NCBI GenBank assembly: GCA_045646525.1
Contig: JAZRKX010000038.1
Span: 62,001 to 126,000 of the forward strand
Length of the DNA: 64,000 nucleotides
From: RGIG8748 sp045646525
Lineage (GTDB): Bacteria; Bacillota; Clostridia; UMGS1810
Direction: 5' to 3'
Made by a program: the position numbers and the translations under genes. Shown piece by piece: positions 25,185 to 34,010 of this stretch (positions are counted from its first letter, which is position 1; each line of letters begins with the position of its first letter). The notes under the pieces were generated by a model that was not told the DNA's origin, searched no databases, and worked only from the letters and a program-made list of their open reading frames with translations.

Positions 25185-25559
25185 TTATTTTACATTCCCT
25201 TTTTCTAAATATTCTTTAATTTTTATAAATGTCTCTTCGCTTAACACATGTTCTATTTTGCAACTGTCTTCATATGCCGTTTCGTCCGAAACACCAAGTG
25301 ACATCAAAACAGTTGCTATAACCTCGTGCCTTTCGTACATGCTTTGCGCTATGTCCATGCCTTTTTCGGTAAGCGATATTCCGCCGTCGGCATCCACCGT
25401 TACATATCCTGCTTCGCGCAGAGATTTCATGGCTACGGAAACGCTTGCTTTTGTAAATTGAAGTTCGTGCGCTATGTCTACGCTTCGTACAAAGCCTGTC
25501 TTTTTCTTCAGCATATATATGGTTTCAAGATAATTCTCCTGAGACTGTTGTATCTTCAT
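25185..25559 (-). CDS. DtxR/MntR-family metal-dependent regulator
   Basis: Metal-sensing repressor for iron or manganese homeostasis. The 124 residues give a winged helix (residues 8-70) and the helical dimerisation and metal-binding domain. Counterparts of the metal ligands are Asn9 (Asp in B. subtilis MntR, Met in DtxR), Glu12, the His of ERHEV, and the C-x-x-E-H cluster in DSCKIEHVLS. The Cys is DtxR-like while the rest is MntR-like, so the preferred metal is open. No SH3-like third domain is present. The start at 25559 (MKIQQSQENYLE) has AAAGG upstream; the longer upstream frame has no binding site. It is divergent from nnrE. Confidence 0.88.
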   Translation of the reverse strand: MKIQQSQENYLETIYMLKKKTGFVRSVDIAHELQFTKASVSVAMKSLREAGYVTVDADGGISLTEKGMDIAQSMYERHEVIATVLMSLGVSDETAYEDSCKIEHVLSEETFIKIKEYLEKGNVK

Positions 25560-25590
25560 ACGGCATCTGCCTTTCTTATATGATAATATA

Positions 25591-25619
25591 AGTATATCAC
25601 ATGTTTTAAAAAAAGTCAA
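25591..25619 (-). promoter_or_regulatory. Promoter of the DtxR-type regulator
   Basis: On the minus strand TTGACT (25619-25614), 17-bp spacer, TATACT (25596-25591), about 32 bp before the start codon. Confidence 0.6.
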
Positions 25620-25655
25620 AAATATATGTTTTGTATTTGCATGTAGGAGTTTTTA

Positions 25656-25684
25656 TTGAAATGTTTGTAAATGTTTGGTATAAT
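25656..25684 (+). promoter_or_regulatory. Promoter of nnrE-dgt
   Basis: TTGAAA (25656-25661), 17-bp spacer, TATAAT (25679-25684). Confidence 0.75.
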
Positions 25685-25747
25685 AAGTTTATAAATTGTT
25701 AAATTCCAAGCCTAATGGAGTTTACACTTTTGTAAGGAGAATTAACT

Positions 25748-26431
25748 ATGTGTCTTGCAACATCTGCTCATATAAAACAACTTGATAATCTGGCATCGGA
25801 AAAATACGGAGTTCCGTTAAGTGAGCTTATGGAAAATGCGGGGAAGAGTATTTTTGATGAAATCAGAGAGAATTTCTCCGATAAAAAGTTTGCTGTTTTT
25901 TGCGGAAAAGGAAATAACGGCGGGGACGGATTTGTTGTTGCAAGACTATTAAAAGCCGACGGGCGTGATGTTAAGATTTATCTTACTCACGATAAAACCG
26001 AGCTTAGTGATACAGCAAAAATAGCCTTTGATAAACTGGAAGATAAAAAAATTGAAATATTAAAAATAACAGATGATGTAGATAAGGATGCTGTTATTAT
26101 TGATGCGCTTTTGGGTATTTCGGTTTCAGGCGCGCCGAGAGGAAATATAAAAACGGCGATAGATAAAATAACCTCTATGAATAATACAGTTATTTCTGTT
26201 GATATTCCGAGCGGTCTCTCTGCTGATGACGGAAAAGCTTTGGGCAGTGTTGTAAAAGCAGATTATACATATACGCTTGCGCTCGATAAGGTGGGACTTA
26301 ACACACATCTAGGAAAAGCTCTTTGCGGTCAGAAAAAAGTTCTTGATATAGGGATTCCCAAAGAAGCACTGTCAGAGCTTAAATTAAACACCCCAAAGCT
26401 AAAGGTTGATAAATTGTACATTAAGAGGTGA
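25748..26431 (+). CDS. nnrE: NAD(P)H-hydrate epimerase
   Basis: Converts R-NAD(P)HX to the S-form as part of nicotinamide-cofactor repair. The 227 residues are a YjeF N-terminal domain only: FCGKGNNGGDGFVVARLL near residue 50, IIDALLGISVSG near 118 and VDIPSGLSADDG near 155. The C-terminal dehydratase domain (NnrD), often fused in bacteria, is missing, so the partner dehydratase must be elsewhere. The ribosome binding site is AAGGAG. The dgt gene follows after 5 bp, so they are cotranscribed. Confidence 0.9.
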   Translation: MCLATSAHIKQLDNLASEKYGVPLSELMENAGKSIFDEIRENFSDKKFAVFCGKGNNGGDGFVVARLLKADGRDVKIYLTHDKTELSDTAKIAFDKLEDKKIEILKITDDVDKDAVIIDALLGISVSGAPRGNIKTAIDKITSMNNTVISVDIPSGLSADDGKALGSVVKADYTYTLALDKVGLNTHLGKALCGQKKVLDIGIPKEALSELKLNTPKLKVDKLYIKR

Positions 26432-26436
26432 CTGTT

Positions 26437-27432
26437 ATGCTTACAATAAGAGAACAATATGAAAAAGAGGAGTACAGTCTGCTTTCTGATTTGGCATGCA
26501 AATCGGCAGAGAGCAAAGGAAGGCGTGTTCCCGAAGAAAAGTGCGATTTAAGGACGGATTTCTCCCGTGACAGAGACAGGATAATCCATTCCAAGTCATT
26601 CAGAAGACTTAAGCACAAAACGCAGGTATTCATTCTGGCAGACAATGACCATTTCCGCACACGCCTTACTCATACTCTGGAGGTTTCTCAGATAGCGCGT
26701 ACCATATGCCGTGCCCTTAAGCTCAACGAAGACCTTGCAGAAGCTATTGCAATGGGGCATGATTTAGGCCATACACCCTTTGGACATTCAGGAGAGAGAG
26801 CACTCGACAGATTAAATCCAAACGGCTTCAGACACTACGAACAAAGTGTGCGTGTTGCAGATGTGCTCGAAAAAGACGGAAAAGGCATGAACTTAACCCA
26901 TGAGGTAAGAGACGGTATATTAAATCACTCAGGTGCAAGCCTTGCTTCCACAATGGAGGGAGCCGTTATTAAGTATGCAGACCGTTTTGCATATATAAAC
27001 CATGATATAGACGATGCCCTGCGAGCAGGGGTTATAAAAAAAGAAGACCTTCCTGTTGAACTTGTATTTTCCATAGGTGCAAGGCACTCGCAGAGGATAG
27101 ATTTTCTTATAAAGGATATCGTAACCGAGAGTGCAAAAAACGGCTATGTGTCCATGAGCCACGATGCCGAAAAGGACATGCTTGCCCTGAGGCAGTTTAT
27201 GTTCTCCGAGGTATACGAAAAGCTTGCTGTAAAAGACTTTCAGCCCTACATGGTTATAGAAAAGATATATAATTATTTTTACAAAAATCCCGAAAAGCTT
27301 CCCGAAGAATTTGCAAGTCTTCTTGCAGATTGGGATATTCATACCGTGGTTTGCGATTATATATCTTGTATGACGGATAATTACTGTATAAGATTATTTA
27401 ACGATTTATTTATGCCAAGTCCAAAATTTTAA
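26437..27432 (+). CDS. dgt: dGTP triphosphohydrolase-like HD protein
   Basis: HD-domain nucleotidase that hydrolyses deoxynucleoside triphosphates and helps set dNTP pools. The 331 residues carry an N-terminal RDRIIHSKSFRRLKHKTQVF stretch and the metal motif in TRLTHTLEVSQIAR, then AMGHDLGHTPFGHSGE. The length fits the short Firmicute type. The start at 26437 follows AAGAGG; an in-frame GTG at 26428 is less well placed. It precedes dnaG-rpoD, an arrangement common in Clostridia. Confidence 0.93.
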   Translation: MLTIREQYEKEEYSLLSDLACKSAESKGRRVPEEKCDLRTDFSRDRDRIIHSKSFRRLKHKTQVFILADNDHFRTRLTHTLEVSQIARTICRALKLNEDLAEAIAMGHDLGHTPFGHSGERALDRLNPNGFRHYEQSVRVADVLEKDGKGMNLTHEVRDGILNHSGASLASTMEGAVIKYADRFAYINHDIDDALRAGVIKKEDLPVELVFSIGARHSQRIDFLIKDIVTESAKNGYVSMSHDAEKDMLALRQFMFSEVYEKLAVKDFQPYMVIEKIYNYFYKNPEKLPEEFASLLADWDIHTVVCDYISCMTDNYCIRLFNDLFMPSPKF

Positions 27433-27449
27433 AGGGATTTTTTGTTTTT

Positions 27450-27456
27450 TGTCGAA
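27450..27456 (+). promoter_or_regulatory. Single TGTCGAA (Spo0A-box consensus) upstream of dnaG
   Basis: TTTTGTCGAATAGG lies 22 bp before the dnaG start, between the T-rich end of dgt and the ribosome binding site. A seven-base match can occur by chance, and no promoter could be fixed here. Confidence 0.25.
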
Positions 27457-27478
27457 TAGGATATATAGGAGGATGATT

Positions 27479-29236
27479 ATGCCTTTATATCCTGAATACT
27501 TAATACGCGAAGTGGCAGACAAGAACGATATCCGCGACATTATTTCACAATATGTACATCTTAAGAAGGCGGGAAACTCATATGTAGGACTGTGTCCTTT
27601 TCACAATGAGAAGACGCCTTCGTTTTCTGTATCGCCCCAAAAGGGGATATTCCATTGTTTTGGTTGCGGAGAGGGCGGAAATGTAATCCACTTCATGATG
27701 AAAATTGAAAATATGCCGTTTGTGGAAGCTGTGGAAAAGCTGGCGGAACGCGCAGGAATCACACTTCCCAAACCCACCGACAAAGAAAGCGCAAAACACG
27801 CTGTACTTGCCAAGGAAAGAGAAGCCATTTACGAAATAAATCAGGCGGCGGCAGATTATTTTTACAGCAACTTAAAAGACGGCAAAAAAGCAGTGGAATA
27901 CATGAAGATGCGCGCCCTTACAGGTGCCGATGCAAAGAAGTTTTATCTCGGATATGCCAGAGATAGCTGGGATGCACTGTTTAAGCATCTCACAGGCGCA
28001 GGATATCCCGAGAGCCTTATACTTAAGGCAGGGCTTATAAAAAGCGGTGACAACGGCAAATACTATGATTTCTACCGCGACAGAGTTATGTTTCCCATAT
28101 TCGATACCCGAAACCGCGTTATAGGCTTTGGAGGAAGAACTCTTGGCGACAGTAAATCAAAGTACTTAAATTCGCCCGATACACCTGTGTTCAATAAGAG
28201 CCGCAATCTCTACTTTCTCAACGCCGCAAGGCGTGCGGGCAGAGAGTTTGTAATTCTGGTGGAGGGGTACATGGATGTTATCGCCCTTGCCAAAAACGGC
28301 TATCTCAATACGGTAGCAACACTCGGAACTGCACTTACCGAAAGTCAGGCAAAGATTCTTGCTTCAGAGTTCAAAGAGGTCGTCATATGCTACGACAGCG
28401 ACGGCGCGGGCAGGAAAGCCACCAACAAGGCAATAAGGCTTCTTCGTGCTCACGATGTGGCGATTTCTGTACTTAATCTCAAGGACAAAAAGGACCCCGA
28501 CGAGTATATAAATGCGTTTGGAATCACGAGATTTAATAACTGTGTTTCCAAGCGAAAATCAGATATGATGTATTTAATGGACACTTTTGAGCAAGACTAT
28601 GATGTGACCCAAAATTCGCAGAAAGTATCTTTTGTGGCAAGTATTCTTGAATATATGCATCTTATAAGAAATCCCGTGGAACTGGATGTGTATGTGGAGG
28701 AGCTTTCCAGGAGGACAAAGGTGTCATCCAATGCCATATATTCACAGCTCGGCATTGTAAAGGCGGTGAGCACCGTCAATACGCAAAACAGGGAGGAAAC
28801 ACCCGATGTAACCATGATTGCCCAGCGCAAGACACCGTTTTCATCGGATGCTGTTTTGGAACGCACAAGACAACAGCTTCTTTCCGTTATTATATCCAAT
28901 CGCATGGTATATAAGCACAGGAAAGAAAAAATATCTCCCGATATTTTCGAAAAAGACATTCACAAAAGGCTCTTGAACTATATACTGGCATTTTACAGTA
29001 TAGACAAAAATATAGAGCAATCGCATATACTGGATTTATTTACAGAGGAAGAGGATATAAAAGAGGTTTCTCTTATTCTTTCTTTGGACAACCGCAGTGA
29101 CGACGATTTAAAAGCCTTCGACGATTACCTCAGGGTAATAACGGAGAGGGTAAACCGAAAAAACATATTAAATCAGTTGAATGGGGATAACCCCGATAAA
29201 ATAAATCTCTTAAACGAAATTATCAAAAACCAATGA
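27479..29236 (+). CDS. dnaG: DNA primase
   Basis: Makes RNA primers for replication. In 585 residues: a CHC2 zinc finger (Cys39, His42, Cys60, Cys63), a catalytic core with the Toprim domain (VILVEGYMDVIALAKNGY near residue 255, then YDSDGAGRKA near 305), and a C-terminal helicase-binding region. The start at 27479 is chosen for AGGAGG 7 bases upstream; ATG codons at 27473 and earlier are too close to it. dnaG, rpoD and comEA follow one another closely, the classic macromolecular synthesis arrangement without rpsU. Confidence 0.96.
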   Translation: MPLYPEYLIREVADKNDIRDIISQYVHLKKAGNSYVGLCPFHNEKTPSFSVSPQKGIFHCFGCGEGGNVIHFMMKIENMPFVEAVEKLAERAGITLPKPTDKESAKHAVLAKEREAIYEINQAAADYFYSNLKDGKKAVEYMKMRALTGADAKKFYLGYARDSWDALFKHLTGAGYPESLILKAGLIKSGDNGKYYDFYRDRVMFPIFDTRNRVIGFGGRTLGDSKSKYLNSPDTPVFNKSRNLYFLNAARRAGREFVILVEGYMDVIALAKNGYLNTVATLGTALTESQAKILASEFKEVVICYDSDGAGRKATNKAIRLLRAHDVAISVLNLKDKKDPDEYINAFGITRFNNCVSKRKSDMMYLMDTFEQDYDVTQNSQKVSFVASILEYMHLIRNPVELDVYVEELSRRTKVSSNAIYSQLGIVKAVSTVNTQNREETPDVTMIAQRKTPFSSDAVLERTRQQLLSVIISNRMVYKHRKEKISPDIFEKDIHKRLLNYILAFYSIDKNIEQSHILDLFTEEEDIKEVSLILSLDNRSDDDLKAFDDYLRVITERVNRKNILNQLNGDNPDKINLLNEIIKNQ

Positions 29237-29276
29237 TACTTTAAGATTATAAATATCTTGAGGAAGGAGCATTAGT

Positions 29277-30365
29277 GTGCAAAAAGAAGAAAAGAAGATA
29301 ACTGACAAAAAAACCGCTATGCTGGAGCTTGTAGAGCTCGGAAAGAAGAACGGAGTTTTGTCCTTTAAAGAAATCGAAGAAGCCTTAACGGAATATGATA
29401 TCGATGTAAAAGATGTGGAGAAATTCTACGAGAGTCTGGAAGCAATGGGCATAGAGCTTGTAAAGGACATGGAAAAAGAGCTTCAGGAAATCCAGACCTC
29501 CGAAGAGGAGATAGACATATCCGTTCCCGAGGGTATCGGTCTTGATGACCCCGTGCGTATGTACCTTAAGGATATAGGTAAGGTACCTCTTCTTTCCGCA
29601 GAGGAGGAGGTTTACTATGCCGAGCGCATGCATGAGGGCGACGAGGTTGCAAAAAAGAAGCTTGCCGAGGCAAATCTGCGACTTGTTGTAAGTATAGCCA
29701 AAAGATATGTGGGCAGAGGTATGCTCTTTTTGGACCTTATCCAGGAGGGTAATTTAGGTCTTATTAAGGCTGTAGAAAAGTTTGATTACACCAAGGGCTA
29801 CAAGTTCAGTACCTATGCAACATGGTGGATAAGACAGGCTATTACAAGAGCCATAGCCGACCAGGCAAGAACTATAAGAATACCTGTTCATATGGTAGAA
29901 ACCATAAATAAGCTCATAAGAGTTTCGAGACAGCTTCTTCAGGAGCTGGGCAGAGAGCCTCATGTGGACGAAATTGCCAAAGAGATGAACATGAGTAAGG
30001 AGCGTGTTCGTGAGATAATGAAGATAGCACAGGAGCCTGTATCTCTGGAAACACCTATAGGCGAAGAAGAGGACAGTATTCTTGGCGATTTTATTCCCGA
30101 TAGCGATGCACCCGCACCGTCGGAGATGGCTGCATTTGCACTTCTTAAAGAACAGCTCATATCCGTGCTCGATACCCTTACACCAAGGGAGGCAAAGGTA
30201 TTAAAGCTTCGTTTCGGTCTCGATGACGGCAGAAGCCGTACACTGGAAGAGGTGGGTAAGGAATTCAATGTTACAAGAGAGCGTATAAGACAGATAGAAG
30301 CAAAGGCTCTTCGTAAATTAAGACATCCGAGCCGCAGCAAGAAGTTAAAGGATTATCTCGAGTAA
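29277..30365 (+). CDS. rpoD: Primary sigma factor RpoD/SigA
   Basis: Housekeeping sigma factor, 362 residues. Region 1.1-like N-terminus, then region 1.2/2 with DPVRMYLKDIGKVPLL, RLVVSIAKRYVGRGM, LDLIQEGNLGL and the -10 recognition helix YKFSTYATWWIRQAITRA. Region 3 follows, and region 4 holds the -35 helix-turn-helix (GRSRTLEEVGKEFNVTRERI). The start codon is GTG at 29277 behind GGAAGGAG; another GTG two bases earlier is out of frame. Its specificity agrees with the many TTGACA/TATAAT promoters seen in this window. Confidence 0.97.
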   Translation: MQKEEKKITDKKTAMLELVELGKKNGVLSFKEIEEALTEYDIDVKDVEKFYESLEAMGIELVKDMEKELQEIQTSEEEIDISVPEGIGLDDPVRMYLKDIGKVPLLSAEEEVYYAERMHEGDEVAKKKLAEANLRLVVSIAKRYVGRGMLFLDLIQEGNLGLIKAVEKFDYTKGYKFSTYATWWIRQAITRAIADQARTIRIPVHMVETINKLIRVSRQLLQELGREPHVDEIAKEMNMSKERVREIMKIAQEPVSLETPIGEEEDSILGDFIPDSDAPAPSEMAAFALLKEQLISVLDTLTPREAKVLKLRFGLDDGRSRTLEEVGKEFNVTRERIRQIEAKALRKLRHPSRSKKLKDYLE

Positions 30366-30366
30366 T

Positions 30367-30921
30367 ATGTGGTACGAAAAGATAGAAAAGCTAACCGCGC
30401 TTATTATTGCGGCAGCGCTTTTGTCATGCGTTGGAATGTATATAGAAAACCGCAGTACAGATATCGAGACATATGTATCTTCTGGCAAAAAAGCGGAGCG
30501 CTTCAAGGTCAGCGTAGAGGGAGAGGTTGTAAATCCGGGACTTTATTCTGTGGAGGAGGGCTCGAGAGTTTGCGATGTCATATACTCTGCAGGCGGTGTA
30601 ACTCATTATGCCGATACGGATTTAATAGACCTTGATGCTATTGTTATTAAGGGTTCGCATATAATTATACCGAGTATCCTTTCGGAAGATATACCCGATG
30701 TTGTGCCTGTTGTAAATATAAATACAGCCGATAAGGATAAGCTCATGCTTATACCGGGTATCGGTGAGGTAACGGCACAGAGAATTTTGGATTACCGTAT
30801 AAATAACGGTGAGTTCTCAAAGATTTCGGATATAATGAATGTGCGGGGAATAGGCGAGAAAACATTCGAAGAAATAAAGGACTACATTATAACCTCGGAA
30901 ATAAATGATACGGAGGAATAA
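30367..30921 (+). CDS. comEA: ComEA-type DNA-binding competence protein
   Basis: Membrane-anchored DNA receptor for transformation or pilus-linked DNA uptake. The 184 residues have an N-terminal membrane segment (about residues 9-27), an SLBB domain (about 40-105: FKVSVEGEVVNPGLYSV) and two helix-hairpin-helix motifs (VNINTADKDKLMLIPGIG, and FSKISDIMNVRGIGEKTF). It starts 1 bp after the rpoD stop, so it is translated from the same message. With comEC (60389-62560) it suggests at least part of a DNA-uptake route. Confidence 0.92.
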   Translation: MWYEKIEKLTALIIAAALLSCVGMYIENRSTDIETYVSSGKKAERFKVSVEGEVVNPGLYSVEEGSRVCDVIYSAGGVTHYADTDLIDLDAIVIKGSHIIIPSILSEDIPDVVPVVNINTADKDKLMLIPGIGEVTAQRILDYRINNGEFSKISDIMNVRGIGEKTFEEIKDYIITSEINDTEE

Positions 30922-30924
30922 AAA

Positions 30925-31611
30925 ATGAAAATATTGATTGTGGATGATGAAAAGCTTCTTGTAAAAGGTATGAAGTTCAACTTTGAGCAGGACGGCTATA
31001 CAGTAGAAACAGCATACGACGGTGAGGAAGCGTTAAAGCTTGCTCACGATAAAAATCTGGATATCATAATACTCGACCTTATGCTTCCCAAGATAGACGG
31101 ACTTTCCGTATGTCAGAAGATAAGGGAATTTTCGAGCATACCGATTATCATGGTAACTGCAAAGACAGAGGATATGGACAAAATCATGGGTCTCGAATAC
31201 GGAGCAGACGACTATATCACAAAACCCTTTAATATATTGGAATTAAAGGCAAGGGTAAAGGCAATAATGCGCCGCATAACACCTGTATCCAAGGACGGAG
31301 ATCGTTCCAAAATTAAGATGGGTACAGTAGAACTTGACTATAACCAGCGCACCGTTACCATAGAGGGACAGACGGTAGACCTTACAAGTAAGGAATTCGA
31401 CCTTATGGACCTTTTGGTGTGCAATCCCGGTAAGGTTTACTCAAGAGAAAATCTTCTTGACCTCATATGGGGCTATGACTATCCGGGCGATGCAAGAACG
31501 GTGGATGTTCATGTAAGGCGTCTTCGCGAGAAGATAGAGCCAAACAGCGCAGAGCCCGTATATCTGCTTACAAAGTGGGGAGCTGGTTACTATTTCAAAG
31601 ATATTACATAA
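30925..31611 (+). CDS. OmpR/PhoB-family response regulator
   Basis: Two-component response regulator of 228 residues. The receiver domain has Asp8/Asp9, phospho-acceptor Asp51 (IILDLMLP), Thr in VTAK and Lys in YITKPF; a winged-helix DNA-binding domain follows from about residue 130 (VDLTSKEFDLMDLLV, then RTVDVHVRRLREKI). It is three bases behind comEA and 13 bases ahead of the histidine kinase. Targets cannot be read from the sequence; the linked GerMN and murI genes point towards the envelope. Confidence 0.94.
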   Translation: MKILIVDDEKLLVKGMKFNFEQDGYTVETAYDGEEALKLAHDKNLDIIILDLMLPKIDGLSVCQKIREFSSIPIIMVTAKTEDMDKIMGLEYGADDYITKPFNILELKARVKAIMRRITPVSKDGDRSKIKMGTVELDYNQRTVTIEGQTVDLTSKEFDLMDLLVCNPGKVYSRENLLDLIWGYDYPGDARTVDVHVRRLREKIEPNSAEPVYLLTKWGAGYYFKDIT

Positions 31612-31624
31612 AATCAAAACAAAG

Positions 31625-32686
31625 ATGTCAAGGCGCATCACATTAAGATGCGCCATACTCTATCTTAGCGTAAGCATACCCGTACTGTTTATAGTAAATG
31701 TTGCTATGGCAGCACTTGGTGTTATGCGCACAAACGGCAGTGTGGATATAAAGAGCGCACTTGCGCTTTTGGCAGATTCCATTGTTGTTACTGCCTTTGC
31801 CGTAGCTGCATGCAGCGCGGTTTCGCTTATTACTGTGTCAAAATTAAGAAAGAGAATTGTAGCATATACACACACTCTTAAGACCATGGCAGACGATAAG
31901 ATAAGCGAAAAACTGGATATAGAGGGCGAAGATGAGCTTTCAGACCTTGGCAGCGCTTTTAATGAATTAAGCGACAGGTTTTCTGTAATAGAAAAGCAAA
32001 GAACGGAGTTTGTATCCAATGCATCCCATGAGCTTAAAACCCCCTTAAGTTCTATAAAGCTTATGGCGGATTCCATAATACAGACCCCCGATATAGAGAT
32101 GGACTATGTAAGGGAATTTCTTACGGATATGAACGAAGAGGTAGAGAGACTTAACCGTATTGTAAATAAGCTTCTTTACATCACCAAGCTCGATACCCTT
32201 ACAGAAACCATGTCGGGCTCTCTGGAGCTTATTAATCTTAAAGATGTGGTTGCAGGTATTCACAAAAACCTTATCCCCATAGCAGAAATGGAAGAAAAGG
32301 AACTCATCCTCTCTGCTGACGAAGATATTCTCATAATGGCAAACAAGGATATTCTCTGGCAGGCGGTATATAATATTTCAGACAACGCCCTTAAGTATAC
32401 AGGTGATAACGGCAGAGTGGAAATAAGCCTCGTAAAAGAGAAAAAACGCGCCGTAATTATAGTAAAAGACAACGGTGTAGGTATTTCTTCCGAGGATGTG
32501 CATAGAATATTTGATAGGTTTTACCGTGTAGACAAAGCCCGCAGCCGCGAAACAGGCGGTACAGGACTTGGACTTTCCATTGCACAGTCTGCAATAGAAT
32601 TCCACAACGGTGCAATAGAGGTAGAAAGCTCTCCCGGCGAGGGAAGTGAATTCAGAATTATTCTTCCGCTTGTGGATTGGCTTTAA
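31625..32686 (+). CDS. Sensor histidine kinase with very short extracytoplasmic loop
   Basis: Partner of the upstream regulator; 353 residues from the ATG at 31625. Two membrane segments (about residues 9-33 and 53-74) enclose only about 20 exposed residues, which fits intramembrane sensing or sensing through a partner. A HAMP-like linker follows, then HisKA with phospho-acceptor His135 in SNASHELKTPLSS, and the ATPase domain with N box (AVYNISDNALKY), DNGVGIS and GGTGLGLSI. The ATG has no clear ribosome binding site. The frame is open further upstream over the regulator's end, so the real start may be a non-ATG codon inside the regulator gene. Confidence 0.9.
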   Translation: MSRRITLRCAILYLSVSIPVLFIVNVAMAALGVMRTNGSVDIKSALALLADSIVVTAFAVAACSAVSLITVSKLRKRIVAYTHTLKTMADDKISEKLDIEGEDELSDLGSAFNELSDRFSVIEKQRTEFVSNASHELKTPLSSIKLMADSIIQTPDIEMDYVREFLTDMNEEVERLNRIVNKLLYITKLDTLTETMSGSLELINLKDVVAGIHKNLIPIAEMEEKELILSADEDILIMANKDILWQAVYNISDNALKYTGDNGRVEISLVKEKKRAVIIVKDNGVGISSEDVHRIFDRFYRVDKARSRETGGTGLGLSIAQSAIEFHNGAIEVESSPGEGSEFRIILPLVDWL

Positions 32687-32702
32687 AAAGGAGGATACTG
32701 TA

Positions 32703-33233
32703 ATGAAGAAAATGATTGTTTTTTTGATTGCTTTAAGTATGCTTTTTGCCGTCTCCTGTAATTTAAGAGGGGGTAACAAACCCCAAATCCCTCAAAATGA
32801 TGACGGTCAAGAGGTAGTAAACACTCCTGCAAAAGATAAGATAACTCTGTATTATACAGACAGCGATGCTTCGGGACTGTATGCAGAAGTAAGAGAGGTG
32901 GATTCTGGTAAATCTGAGGACGCCGCCTTTATAGCAGAGGAGCTTTTAAAGGGCAGCGCAAACACAGAGCTTATAAATGTAATCCCCGAGGGCACAAGGC
33001 TGAATTCATGCACAGTAGAGGACGGACTTTGCACCGTGGATTTGAGTGCCGAGTTTATATCCAAAAACGGAACTGCAAATGAACAGCTTTCCATATATTC
33101 TGTTGTAAACACCCTTTGCCTTTTAGATGATGTAAGTGAGGTAAAATTCCTCATAGACGGCAAGGAAGTAATGATTTACGGAAGTTATATTTTTGACGAG
33201 CCTTTTAGTGCAGACAGTACAATTATAAAGTAG
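32703..33233 (+). CDS. GerMN-domain lipoprotein
   Basis: A 176-residue exported lipoprotein (lipobox FAVSC, lipidated Cys near residue 20) with one GerMN domain from about residue 55 (KITLYYTDSDASGLY) to the end, including AAFIAEELLKGSANTELINV. GerMN domains occur in the sporulation and germination protein GerM and in envelope lipoproteins. The start at 32703 follows AAAAGGAGG. In B. subtilis gerM lies close to the glutamate racemase gene racE; here murI follows after 8 bp, so that neighbourhood is conserved. It is probably part of the two-component operon. Confidence 0.88.
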   Translation: MKKMIVFLIALSMLFAVSCNLRGGNKPQIPQNDDGQEVVNTPAKDKITLYYTDSDASGLYAEVREVDSGKSEDAAFIAEELLKGSANTELINVIPEGTRLNSCTVEDGLCTVDLSAEFISKNGTANEQLSIYSVVNTLCLLDDVSEVKFLIDGKEVMIYGSYIFDEPFSADSTIIK

Positions 33234-33241
33234 GTTTATAT

Positions 33242-34009
33242 ATGCATAAGCAAAGTTTACCCATAGGAGTATTCGATTCGGGTGTGGGCGGAGTAAGTGT
33301 ATTAAAAGAGATGCGCCGCCTTATGCCAAACGAAAATTATATATATCTTGGCGATACCAAAAACGCTCCCTACGGTACAAAGAGCCGCGAGGAGATATTG
33401 CATCATGCTGCATCGTGTGCCGATTACCTTGTTAAAAAGGGTGTAAAGGCAGTTACGGTAGCGTGCAATACGGCTACAAGCGTGTGTATAGCACCTTTAA
33501 GGGATAAGTATACCGATATACACATAGTGGGTATAGAGCCTGCAATTAAGCCTGCATTAGAGTGTGCCGATAATTCCGTAATAGCCGTTATGGCAACACC
33601 TCTTACCTTAAAAGAGGATAAGTTTGTAAAGCTTGTAGAGTCAAACAACGCATCCTCACGCATCATACCGCTTCCGTGTCCGGGACTTATGGAAGTTGTG
33701 GAAAGAGGTCTTTCCGATAAAACGGAAGCATATGAATATTTAGATAAGCTTTTTAAAAGCATACCCAAACCCGATGCAGTTGTCTTGGGATGTACGCACT
33801 ATCCTTTCTTAAAAGAGGTGATTACATCTGCTTTGCCCCGTGTCCGTATATATGACGGAGGACTGGGCACGGCAAAGCAATTAAAAAGGCTTCTCGAATC
33901 AGACGGACTTTTAAACCCGTCCGATAAGACGGGAACCGTGGTGTTTGAAAACACCCTGGGTGATGCAAAAAAGAATGACCTTGCACGGTCTTTGTTGGAG
34001 GAATGTTAA
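33242..34009 (+). CDS. murI: Glutamate racemase
   Basis: Makes D-glutamate for peptidoglycan. The 255 residues have all landmarks: IGVFDSGVGGVSVLKEM at the N-terminus, GDTKNAPYG, the first catalytic Cys in VACNTATS (about residue 74) and the second in VLGCTHYPF (about residue 184). The ribosome binding site is weak (AAGTAGG), and translation may be coupled to the GerMN gene 8 bp upstream. The LOG protein starts one base after its stop. Confidence 0.95.
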   Translation: MHKQSLPIGVFDSGVGGVSVLKEMRRLMPNENYIYLGDTKNAPYGTKSREEILHHAASCADYLVKKGVKAVTVACNTATSVCIAPLRDKYTDIHIVGIEPAIKPALECADNSVIAVMATPLTLKEDKFVKLVESNNASSRIIPLPCPGLMEVVERGLSDKTEAYEYLDKLFKSIPKPDAVVLGCTHYPFLKEVITSALPRVRIYDGGLGTAKQLKRLLESDGLLNPSDKTGTVVFENTLGDAKKNDLARSLLEEC

Positions 34010-34010
34010 T

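Noticed and set aside
31612..31624. ATT codon inside the response regulator gene as the kinase start
   Set aside because: The frame is open and a GGGGAG precedes it, but ATT starts are rare and the ATG at 31625 gives a complete kinase; mentioned only as an alternative.
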